Shown here in pieces: positions 1-7,246 of a DNA stretch of 64,000 nt. Position 1 is the first letter of the stretch, and the number at the start of each line of letters is the position of its first letter. Origin of the DNA: Endozoicomonas sp. 4G (lineage in GTDB: Bacteria; Pseudomonadota; Gammaproteobacteria; Pseudomonadales; Endozoicomonadaceae); the NCBI RefSeq assembly GCF_023822025.1, contig NZ_CP082909.1, positions 1,726,001 to 1,790,000 on the forward strand. Direction: 5' to 3'. Under the pieces are notes generated by a model. The model saw nothing but the letters and a program-made list of their open reading frames with translations. It made no database searches and was not told the DNA's origin. The translations under genes and the position numbers were made by a program.

Positions 1-1479
1 CGTACCCACCGTGTCTGGAAGCAGCATCCGGTTCAGCCAGCTGTGGATGATACCGTCACCGGGACGCAGGGAGACGCCACCACGGTTCATGATAAAGTCA
101 GGCAGCGTGTGATGCGTTTCAACATCAACAGGTTTGGGATAAGCCGCTGTATGACAGAACGACTGCATCACCAGGTCAGAAGAGAAGCCAAGGCAAGCCA
201 GGTCTTTCAGCTCGTCACGGGTCATTGGGCCGGTGGTGTCCTGAGAACCGACGGTGGTCATTCTGGGTTCACAGTAAGTGCCGGGACGGACGCCTTCTAC
301 CCCACAGGCTTTGCCGACCATTTTTTGGGCGAGGGTAAAACCTTTGTTGGAGGCTTTGGGAGCAACAGGACGACGGAAACTATCAGAATGCCCCAGCCCC
401 AGGGCTTCACGGGCACGGTCAGTCAGGCCACGGCCAATGATCAGGTTAATACGACCGCCAGCTTGAACTTCGTCCAGGATAACATCGGACTTGAAGCCGA
501 ATTCAGACAGCACTTCACCGGACTCGGACAGGATTTTGCCGTCGTAGGGACGGATCTCAATCACATCCCCCATGTTCAGCTTATCAACGGGGGCTTCAAA
601 AACCAGGGCACCCGCATCTTCCATAGTGTTGAAGAAGATAGGAGCGACTTTGCCACCAATACAGATACCGCCAGCACGTTTGTTAGGTACGCCGGGAATA
701 TCGTCACCGAAGAACCAGAGTACCGAGTTAGTAGCAGACTTACGGGAAGAGCCGGTGCCCACGACGTCGCCTACGAAGGCAACAGGCAGGCCCTTGGCCT
801 TAATATCGTCGATCTGTTTCAACGGGCCGGTCACACCGTGTTCTTCAGGTTCCAGACCATCGCGGGTCATTTTGTACATGGCACGGGCATGAACCGGAAT
901 GTCAGGACGGGACCAGGCATCAGGAGCCGGAGAGAGGTCATCGGTGTTGGTTTCGCCAGACACTTTGAAGACAGCCACTTTGATGCTTTCCTGAACGGCC
1001 TGACGCTGGGTGAACCACTCGGCATCCGCCCAGGACTGAAGTACCGCTTTAGCGTGGGCATTTCCGGCCTTGCTTTTTTCTTCAATGTCGTGGAAGGCAT
1101 CAAACACCAGCAGGGTGCCTTTCAGCTGTTCTGCAGCCAGCTCCGCCAGTTCGGTGCTGTCCAGCAGCTCAACCAGTGTTTCAATGTTGTAGCCACCGTG
1201 CATCAGGCCCAACAGTTCAACCGCTTTTTTCTTATCCAGCAATGGGGACTCTGCTTCGCCTTTGGCAATGGCGGACAGGAAACCGGCTTTAACGTAAGCG
1301 GCTTCGTCGACGCCTGGCGGAATTCGGTTTTCCAGCAGCTCCAGCAGGTATTCTTCTTCACTGGCTGGTGGGTTTTTCAGCAGGGCTACCAGCCCGGTGA
1401 CTTGTTCGGCGCTTAATGGTTTTGGCGGGACACCTTCTGCTGCACGCTCTTCGACATGTTTTCTATAGGCTTCTAGCAC
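1..1479 (-). CDS. acnB: Aconitate hydratase B (bifunctional aconitase/2-methylisocitrate dehydratase), 5' part
   Basis: The minus strand translates into about 493 residues that closely follow the start of E. coli AcnB. They begin MLEAYRKHVEERAAEG, with the family motifs VGDVVGTGSSRKSATNS, FFNTMEDAGAL and GSQDTTGPMTRDELKDLACL. AcnB interconverts citrate and isocitrate in the cytosolic TCA cycle, and in many gammaproteobacteria also dehydrates 2-methylisocitrate. The start is a GTG at 1479: a GAGGG Shine-Dalgarno lies 7 nt upstream, and the nearby ATG at 1483 is out of frame. The gene runs off the left edge, so the C-terminal 4Fe-4S ligand region (about 370 of roughly 865 residues) is not visible. 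The plus strand carries a long open frame across this gene which is only its shadow. Confidence 0.97.
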   Translation of the reverse strand, partial: MLEAYRKHVEERAAEGVPPKPLSAEQVTGLVALLKNPPASEEEYLLELLENRIPPGVDEAAYVKAGFLSAIAKGEAESPLLDKKKAVELLGLMHGGYNIETLVELLDSTELAELAAEQLKGTLLVFDAFHDIEEKSKAGNAHAKAVLQSWADAEWFTQRQAVQESIKVAVFKVSGETNTDDLSPAPDAWSRPDIPVHARAMYKMTRDGLEPEEHGVTGPLKQIDDIKAKGLPVAFVGDVVGTGSSRKSATNSVLWFFGDDIPGVPNKRAGGICIGGKVAPIFFNTMEDAGALVFEAPVDKLNMGDVIEIRPYDGKILSESGEVLSEFGFKSDVILDEVQAGGRINLIIGRGLTDRAREALGLGHSDSFRRPVAPKASNKGFTLAQKMVGKACGVEGVRPGTYCEPRMTTVGSQDTTGPMTRDELKDLACLGFSSDLVMQSFCHTAAYPKPVDVETHHTLPDFIMNRGGVSLRPGDGIIHSWLNRMLLPDTVGT

Positions 1480-1770
1480 GCATCTACCCTCATTAATCTG
1501 TGCGGCCTGTCCGGTCACCTTTGCTGTTATTGCTACAGTGGTGTGTGCAGGCATCGTATACTGGTGGGAATTATTGTGTACAGGTTATCAGTGAAAACAA
1601 CCGTAACCTTTGGTTCTTCAACCCACCGGCGGCGCGGGCAGTATAGCGGATAGCATTATTCAAGTTAAGGGTATCCCGAAATCTTTGCTATAAATCAGGT
1701 GAATACTGGTTGTATAATGCCATCCAGTCGGTAGATGCGCACCTGACAAGCTGGTTCCGGGTTGCGGTGT
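1480..1770. other. Intergenic region upstream of acnB
   Basis: This gap holds the acnB leader and promoter region and the 3' flank of the next minus-strand gene. I see no gene. A TATAAT hexamer occurs at about 1713 on the plus strand, but it lacks a convincing -35 box and faces no plus-strand gene. Confidence 0.4.
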
Positions 1771-2496
1771 TTACCGGGTGTCTGCCTCTCTGATAACCCT
1801 CAGATTTCCTTTTTTCCAGTCCTCAACCATATCCAATATTGATTCACGATCGTGGATGTAAATATCAAGCCCGGAAATCTTGCTAATATATTTTCCATCA
1901 CCGATATAAACCATGCTGTGGTAAACCGGAGGTTTATGTTCAACGCAGGCAGGCTGCTCTGTTATTTCCACAATATCTCCAAACCTTAAATCCTGTTCTC
2001 CAGTAAACTCAGTGACTTTTATGTATGGGAGTGATTCGTAAAAAGCATCATAATCTTTATATTTCCTGGACTCACAATTTGAAAAGCCAAGGCTGAGGTA
2101 GTGAGCAAAGTCGTGACATACGCCATATATTGTTTTTTTTGTATATTCATCAAAACCGGTACAAACATTGTTAAAACCTTTTGTTATGACATCAGAAAGT
2201 CTCTTTTTTATCAGGCTGCTTTTTTCTTCTTGTCGGTCAGTAAAACTTTCTAATAAAATCTCATCATTTTTTGAAACAGAGTCACAGCCTGTTTGCTGGT
2301 GTATACGATGATAAAGCTTCCCATTGAGAATAAATGGAAAGTGCTTAAGCTTAAAATAATTCGGTAGCAAGTTTGCCTTGTATTGGCAGATCTCCAGTTT
2401 CCACTGTGCTGGTGGATTAGATGCTGTGGTGCATGGAGCAACCATTCCTGATCTTAATAAAGCTTTTGATGCCTGGTTACCTTGTAATGGTTGCAT
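1771..2496 (-). CDS. Hypothetical protein with possible papain-like (NlpC/P60-type) C-terminal domain
   Basis: A 241-residue protein with no confident family assignment. The C-terminal half has a Cys in VCHDFAHYLSLG, then LRFGDIVEI and a His in YHSMVYIGDGKYISK. This order (Cys helix, strand, His strand followed by GDG) resembles papain-like cysteine hydrolases of the NlpC/P60 or CHAP type, but this is inference from motif spacing only. I prefer the ATG at 2496 over an upstream start at 2583 because GAGGAAGAGCC precedes it, and because the upstream extension lies in DNA that is duplicated elsewhere as a promoter segment. It is divergent from the secreted paralogue at 2686 and shares its upstream region. 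No signal peptide is visible. Confidence 0.6.
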   Translation of the reverse strand: MQPLQGNQASKALLRSGMVAPCTTASNPPAQWKLEICQYKANLLPNYFKLKHFPFILNGKLYHRIHQQTGCDSVSKNDEILLESFTDRQEEKSSLIKKRLSDVITKGFNNVCTGFDEYTKKTIYGVCHDFAHYLSLGFSNCESRKYKDYDAFYESLPYIKVTEFTGEQDLRFGDIVEITEQPACVEHKPPVYHSMVYIGDGKYISKISGLDIYIHDRESILDMVEDWKKGNLRVIREADTR

Positions 2497-2504
2497 GGCT
2501 CTTC

Positions 2505-3352
2505 CTCGATAGCTGATTGGAAGCCTCATTAAATCCTTGTAAAAAGAAAGTTTCACTAACATTCGAGTCAGTGAACATAACAAGCAGCGACAGGTCAGAG
2601 CGGCTGAGAAGTTAAATATCCTGCAAAATAATAAAAAGGTGCTACATTTCAGTGTTCATTTTCAAAGTAAATAAGCCTGAAACACATGAAAAATCAAAAA
2701 TCCATTGTAATAGCTCGAATTGTTTTTGTTTTGTCTGTTTTGTCTGTTTTGTGTTCATATAACGCCAATGCATCAGTCTATAAGGCGATGGATAGCCTGG
2801 TCTCTCTTGTTAATGAGATAGGTCTCAAACAAGAGCAGCTTAACCAAGTAGGCGTGTCCATTTTTTCTGATTCAGAAATGGACAACCATGTCATGCATCT
2901 GAGAATACATCATGCAACATTACTTGCCAGACAACAGCCAGGTGTAGTTCCTTCAAGAGTTGTCTATATGCAACAAGTAAGAAAAGAAACCAGGCGCTCC
3001 AAGTCTGAGCATTTTGCTGAGCTTGCGGTGCAAAAGTTAACTGGGCTAATGTCCATGGGTAAAGGAGATGCTAGCTTTACAGCTTTTAATGGAATACGTT
3101 ATCATCTTCCACAACTTGATCTTTTGGATGAAGGAGACAAGCTGGAAAATGAACAAGTTGCCGAAGCAGCAAAAGAATTTTTATCAGCAGTTTACAAGAT
3201 ATTGGTAAAAGATGTGGTTTTTTTAGTAACGTGTACTAATCTGGGCTTAGCAGGAGAGTACGAAACAACTATGAATTTAATTCGTGCAGCATTGCAGTAA
3301 CGTTGTAGTCTCAAAAAATAACACGTATGAACCGTAATAAAACGGTTCATCC
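2505..3352 (+). repeat. Tandem duplication unit 1 (about 0.85 kb)
   Basis: The segment from 2505 through the secreted-protein gene recurs directly downstream from 3353. The first about 190 bp (promoter region and leader) are almost identical, with only a few substitutions. The coding middle has diverged and the 3' end is again conserved. The unit begins just upstream of the start codon of the divergent gene at 2496, so the duplicated DNA carries the whole divergent promoter region. Confidence 0.85.
2686..3300 (+). CDS. Secreted hypothetical protein, paralogue 1
   Basis: A 204-residue protein starting MKNQKSIVIARIVFVLSVLS, a basic N-terminus and hydrophobic core followed by a likely cleavage near NANAS-VYKA, so probably exported by Sec. 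The mature part is predicted mostly helical, with no recognised motif. It is a tandem paralogue of the gene at 3533. The N- and C-terminal thirds are nearly identical while the central about 90 residues have diverged strongly. The hydrophobic core contains a duplicated TTGTCTGTT nonamer absent from the second copy, a slippage-type difference. The function is unknown; a periplasmic or secreted role is inferred only from the signal peptide. Confidence 0.75.
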   Translation: MKNQKSIVIARIVFVLSVLSVLCSYNANASVYKAMDSLVSLVNEIGLKQEQLNQVGVSIFSDSEMDNHVMHLRIHHATLLARQQPGVVPSRVVYMQQVRKETRRSKSEHFAELAVQKLTGLMSMGKGDASFTAFNGIRYHLPQLDLLDEGDKLENEQVAEAAKEFLSAVYKILVKDVVFLVTCTNLGLAGEYETTMNLIRAALQ

Positions 3353-4170
3353 TTGATAGCTGATTGAAAGCCCTATCAAATCCTTGTAAAAAGAAAGTTT
3401 CACTAACATTCGAGTCAGTGGACATAACAAGCAGCGACAGGTCAGAGCGGCTGAGAAGTTAAATATCCTGCAAAATAATAAAAAGGTGCTACATTTCAGT
3501 GTTCATTTTCAAAGTAAAGAAGTCTGAATCACATGAAAAATCAAAAATCCATTATAATAGCTCGAATTATTTTTGTTTTATCTGTTTTTTGTTCATATAA
3601 CGCCAATGCATCAGTCTATAAAGCGATGGATAGTCTGGTGTCTCTTGTTAATGAGATAGGTGTCAAACAAAAGCAGCTTGAACCAGAAGTTGCGACTCTT
3701 TTTTCTGGTTTAGAGTTTCAAGAAAATCTCTCATTTCTGAGGTTTTATCATGCATCATTGCTTGCCAGGCAGCAGCCAGATATGCCTGCTTCAAGCGATG
3801 TCTTTTTAAAACTAGTAAGAAAACAAGCCAGGCGCCAGGGGTCTAAAGATAAAGATTTTGCTGAGCGAGCGGTGCAGGATTGTGTTCGGATGATGTCCGT
3901 TGGTAGAGGGGTGGCTAGCGCTCCATTTGATAATGAAGTTACATTTACTGTTCCACAGTTTGATCTTTTTAATGAAGGAGACAAGCTAGAAGATGAACAA
4001 GTTTCCGAAGCAGCAAAAGATTTTTTATCAAAATTGTACGAGATATTGGTAAAAGATGAGGTTTTTTTAGCAACGTGTACTAATCTCGACTTAGCAAAAG
4101 AGTACGAAGAAACTATGAATTTAATTCGTGCAGCATTGCAGTAACATTGCCGTCTAAAAAAATACATATA
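3353..4170 (+). repeat. Tandem duplication unit 2
   Basis: Second copy of the segment that starts at 2505, including leader, signal-peptide region and conserved 3' end. Similarity continues about 25 bp past the stop codon and then fades. Confidence 0.85.
3533..4144 (+). CDS. Secreted hypothetical protein, paralogue 2
   Basis: A 203-residue paralogue of the product at 2686, with the same N-terminal signal peptide (MKNQKSIIIARIIFVLSVFC) and an almost identical C-terminal end (YEETMNLIRAALQ). The central region differs at many positions and carries QARRQGSKDKDFAERAVQD in place of the first copy's ETRRSKSEHFAELAVQK. It has its own copy of the upstream leader, so it can probably be expressed separately. 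It is followed after about 100 bp by the fic gene, which has its own promoter. No domain is recognised. Confidence 0.75.
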   Translation: MKNQKSIIIARIIFVLSVFCSYNANASVYKAMDSLVSLVNEIGVKQKQLEPEVATLFSGLEFQENLSFLRFYHASLLARQQPDMPASSDVFLKLVRKQARRQGSKDKDFAERAVQDCVRMMSVGRGVASAPFDNEVTFTVPQFDLFNEGDKLEDEQVSEAAKDFLSKLYEILVKDEVFLATCTNLDLAKEYEETMNLIRAALQ

Positions 4171-4184
4171 AAAGATCGAGCTGC

Positions 4185-4213
4185 ATGACGATCAGAGCTC
4201 ATGCAGATATAAT
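4185..4213 (+). promoter_or_regulatory. Sigma70-type promoter for fic
   Basis: ATGACG (-35 like, 4185-4190), a 17-nt spacer and a perfect TATAAT (4208-4213). It ends 29 nt before the fic start codon. The spacer overlaps an inverted repeat GCATGA...TCATGC that could be an operator. Confidence 0.6.
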
Positions 4214-4242
4214 GCAGGGATTTCTACCTTCGAGACGAGCCA

Positions 4243-4956
4243 ATGACAACGGCAAAAGATACTGTTTGGGGAATGACTCCTCATCGCGGGATGGCCAGGC
4301 AGCTTGCCATCCGTGATATTCCTTCTTTGGTTTACGACGCTGTAAACCTTGAAGGCGTTGCGATGACTTTTTCAGAAATCCAAACCCTGTTAGATGGAAT
4401 TACGGTTGGCGGTCATAAAATAAGCGACCAGAATATGGCTCTGCATCAGGCAGAGGCTTGGAAATATCTGTTTGCCCTGGTTTCTGAAGGTAAGTTCTCT
4501 TTTTCCAAAGACGTTGCTTTGGCCATTCACGGCATTGCCGGTAAAGAAGAAGCTCTGGCGTGGGGAGTTTTTCGGACGGGTCCCGTAACGATCAGTGGCT
4601 CAAAATACGAGCCTCCTTCATCTGAAGAACTTGATACTGTCTGGGCTGAGATTGAGTCAGAAATAATCGGTTATAACGATGTCTATGACAGGGCAATCAC
4701 TGCCTTTCTGAGAATGGCAAGGGCACAATTCTTTTGGGATGTGAATAAGCGTATGGGACGGTTTATGATGAATGGTATTCTGCTTTCACATGGGTTTCCA
4801 ATTATCAATGTTCCAGCCAAACGACAGATAGAGTTTAACCAGTTGATGCTTGACTTCTATGCAACAGCAGATATGAGCGGGATGAATACCTTTCTGAGAT
4901 CATGCCTCAATAAGAAAATCTTAGGTAATTTCAAACCTGCCCCATTGGGTGGCTAA
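4243..4956 (+). CDS. Fic/DOC family protein with degenerate active-site motif
   Basis: A 237-residue Fic-fold protein. The N-terminal part has NLEGVAMTFSEIQTLLDG, which matches the helix that carries the inhibitory Glu in class II Fic proteins. The Fic core reads QFFWDVNKRMGR, starting at about residue 162. Canonical Fic AMP-transferases have HPFxDGNxRxGR. Here the catalytic His is Gln, the Pro is Phe and the first loop Gly is Val, while the Asn-Lys-Arg and Gly-Arg parts are kept. Classical His-dependent AMPylation is therefore doubtful. It may use another nucleotide chemistry, bind without catalysis, or be decaying. Some annotated Fic-like proteins share a QFFWDxNKR core. It stands alone after the duplicated secreted genes, with its own promoter. 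Confidence 0.85.
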   Translation: MTTAKDTVWGMTPHRGMARQLAIRDIPSLVYDAVNLEGVAMTFSEIQTLLDGITVGGHKISDQNMALHQAEAWKYLFALVSEGKFSFSKDVALAIHGIAGKEEALAWGVFRTGPVTISGSKYEPPSSEELDTVWAEIESEIIGYNDVYDRAITAFLRMARAQFFWDVNKRMGRFMMNGILLSHGFPIINVPAKRQIEFNQLMLDFYATADMSGMNTFLRSCLNKKILGNFKPAPLGG

Positions 4957-4974
4957 CAAAAAAGCAAGAAAGCG

Positions 4975-5143
4975 AAGGGTGCCAGGCACAATCTACGTTC
5001 ATCCTGAGCGGAGTCGAAGGATGTGGGCTCCGAACCAACAATAAAGACCGTGCCCGGCACCCTTCGACTCCGCTCAGGGTGAACGGAGTCTGGGTGCCAT
5101 TAATAGAGGGAACCGGGAACCCGTCAATTAGATTGAAAGCGTG
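4975..5143. repeat. Dispersed inverted-repeat element, copy A
   Basis: This gap is filled by an imperfect palindrome built from GAGCGGAGTCGAAGG and its complement, plus GGGTGCC-type ends. The right part (about 5063-5160) recurs in inverted orientation at 59664-59748, and the left part (about 5000-5040) recurs inverted near 58611-58690. It is a MITE- or REP-like family without coding capacity. It overlaps the end of ppnN and may act in transcription termination. Confidence 0.75.
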
Positions 5144-5145
5144 TA

Positions 5146-6519
5146 CTAGCTTTCAATCTCGTAACAGGGAACATAACGACTGCCTGGCAACTTCATTCTG
5201 AATTGCTCGACAAAAGACTGAAGCAGACTGTCTACCTGTTTCATAAGCTCCGGCTCTCCCTTTAACTGATACGGGCCTTTTGCCCTGATCTGGCAAACGC
5301 CTTCTTCTTTGATATTACCCGCCACAATACCTGACATGGCCCGTCGAAGGTTTGCTGCCAGGACGTGGGGAGGCAGCTGGGTATTTAGCTCAAGATTCGC
5401 CATGTTTTCATGGGTTGGGTCAAAGGGGGTTTGAAAATCCTCATCAATCTGAAGTAACCAATTGAAGTAGTACGCATCACCATGCTTTCTGCGATAGCGG
5501 GTAACTTGCTCCAGTCCGCTTTTCATTACCCGGCTGACCTCCAGCGGATCATCAATAATGATCCGATAGCGTGACTGGGCTTCTTCCCCCAGAGTATTGC
5601 CAATAAAGGCATCAATTTTTTCAAAATAGTCTCTGGCCGCTTCCGGCCCTGTGAACACCAGTGGGAAAGGAACGTCCCTGTTGGCAGGGTTGAGCAGAAT
5701 GCCAAGAATATAGAGAATTTCCTCACAGGTGCCCGGCCCACCCGGAAAAACGGTGATGCCATGACCCAGACGAACGAACGCCTCCAGACGTTTTTCAATA
5801 TCCGGCAGGATAATCAATTCGTTAACAATAGGGTTGGGTGATTCCGCCGCAATAATGCCCGGCTCGGTTAAACCAATAAATCGACCACGGGAGGTGCGCT
5901 GCTTGGCATGGCCGATATAGGCGCCTTTCATCGGGCCTTTCATGGCACCAGGGCCACAACCTGTACAGATATTCATACCCCGCAGACCCAGCTGATAACC
6001 TACTTTCTTGGTATATTCATACTCATGTCGGGCGATAGAGTGTCCACCCCAGCACACCACAATACTGGGCACCTGTTGGGTAATAAAAGCATCTGCGTGT
6101 CTGAGAATCTGGAAAACCAGATGGGTGATGTCAGTGGAGCTTTCTAGGGTAAAGCGTGGGTCTTCTGTGATGTGAGACGACACATAAAGTATATCTCGGA
6201 GAACGGAAAACAGGTTTTCCCGGACACCGCGAATCAGTTTTCCGCTCACAAAGGCATCGGCGGGCGCGTTAATTAACTCCAGTTTCAGCCCACGGTGTTC
6301 CTGGACTATGCGGATGTCAAAATCCTGGAATTGCTCCATGATTTCTTCGGCGTCATCACCTTCCTGTTCACAGTTGAGTATGGCCAGGGCGCACTGTCGG
6401 AACAAACGATGCAGGCCTTTCTGGCTGGTGTCCTGGAGACTGCTGACCTCACGGTTTGAGAGAACACGCATAGAACCCACAGGGTTAACGATGGTGGAAA
6501 CAGTATTTCTGGCGGTCAT
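5146..6519 (-). CDS. ppnN: Pyrimidine/purine nucleotide 5'-monophosphate nucleosidase PpnN (YgdH/LOG family)
   Basis: A 457-residue protein, normal length for PpnN, which cleaves nucleoside monophosphates into base and ribose 5-phosphate and in E. coli is a (p)ppGpp target. Visible are the N-terminal domain (residues 1-140), GCGPGAMKGPMKGAYIGH and the LOG-family signature PGGPGTCEEILYILG (about residue 255-270), followed by the C-terminal domain unique to this subfamily. The ATG start at 6519 is supported by the conserved N-terminal alignment. It is transcribed divergently from the YbaK-type gene at 6765. The 3' end overlaps the dispersed repeat that fills the gap to fic. Confidence 0.95.
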   Translation of the reverse strand: MTARNTVSTIVNPVGSMRVLSNREVSSLQDTSQKGLHRLFRQCALAILNCEQEGDDAEEIMEQFQDFDIRIVQEHRGLKLELINAPADAFVSGKLIRGVRENLFSVLRDILYVSSHITEDPRFTLESSTDITHLVFQILRHADAFITQQVPSIVVCWGGHSIARHEYEYTKKVGYQLGLRGMNICTGCGPGAMKGPMKGAYIGHAKQRTSRGRFIGLTEPGIIAAESPNPIVNELIILPDIEKRLEAFVRLGHGITVFPGGPGTCEEILYILGILLNPANRDVPFPLVFTGPEAARDYFEKIDAFIGNTLGEEAQSRYRIIIDDPLEVSRVMKSGLEQVTRYRRKHGDAYYFNWLLQIDEDFQTPFDPTHENMANLELNTQLPPHVLAANLRRAMSGIVAGNIKEEGVCQIRAKGPYQLKGEPELMKQVDSLLQSFVEQFRMKLPGSRYVPCYEIES

Positions 6520-6764
6520 GATACCCCCTGGTTTTTTTTATCGTGAAAATCGTCCAGCGATTTGAATAGCACAGTGGGTCTGGTCCCATGGTCGTATTGT
6601 GCAATCGGCGACAGATTTATTATATGTGGATATAAGACATTTTTTCAGTCTTGACGGATTGACTATCCTCTGACAAATTTAGAATGTTAATTCCGTTCTA
6701 TGAGTTGAATGCTTCGGCTCACATCTCGTTTCGGCTCTTTCAGGCTTTGCCAGAGGTAGTGAAA

Positions 6765-7241
6765 ATGGCTGAACAAAGAGTAGTAGACTATCTGAACCAT
6801 CATCATGTGCCCTTTGCCGTCCATCGTCATCCTCCTGCTTTTACGGCCCAGGAAATTGCCGAAAAAGCGCACATCAGTGGGCATAATCTGGCCAAAACAG
6901 TCGTGGTTAAACTCGATGGCAAGCTGGCACTGTGTGTACTGCCAGCCACCGAAAGAGTCAACTTCAGTCAATTGCGACACGCAGCAGGCAGTCATACCGC
7001 AGAGTTGGCCACGGAGGAAGAGTTTGCATCAACCTTTGGTCATTGTGGGTTGGGAGCCACACCGCCTTTCGGAGGGTTGTTTGGTCTGCCTGTTTACGCA
7101 GTTGACTCGCTGGACAGGGGCAGCATCGTCGCTTTCAACAGTGGTGATTCATCGGAACTTTTGGTGATGGGCTGGCAGGACTTTCAGGAGTTGGTACACC
7201 CCGTTGTGCTCTCAAAGAAACAGAGGGCCGCGATAGCCTGA
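6765..7241 (+). CDS. YbaK/ProX-type aminoacyl-tRNA deacylase
   Basis: A 158-residue protein of the YbaK/EbsC domain superfamily, which hydrolyses mischarged aminoacyl-tRNAs in trans. It contains HRHPPAFTAQEIAEKAHISG, a Lys in LAKTVVVKLDGK, and the C-terminal GLGATPPFGGLFGLPVYAVD loop typical of the fold. I chose ATG 6765 (MAEQRVVDYLNHH) because AGAGGT lies 8 nt upstream and the family starts there. An open frame extends to 6684 without similarity. Substrate specificity (Cys-, Ala- or Pro-tRNA) cannot be read from the sequence. It ends 5 nt before the convergent stop of the 1107-residue gene. Confidence 0.88.
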   Translation: MAEQRVVDYLNHHHVPFAVHRHPPAFTAQEIAEKAHISGHNLAKTVVVKLDGKLALCVLPATERVNFSQLRHAAGSHTAELATEEEFASTFGHCGLGATPPFGGLFGLPVYAVDSLDRGSIVAFNSGDSSELLVMGWQDFQELVHPVVLSKKQRAAIA

Positions 7242-7246
7242 AGGGA

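Noticed and set aside
43-1416. 457-codon plus-strand open frame over acnB
   Set aside because: The minus strand clearly encodes AcnB with all family motifs; the plus frame has no recognisable protein and is a shadow.
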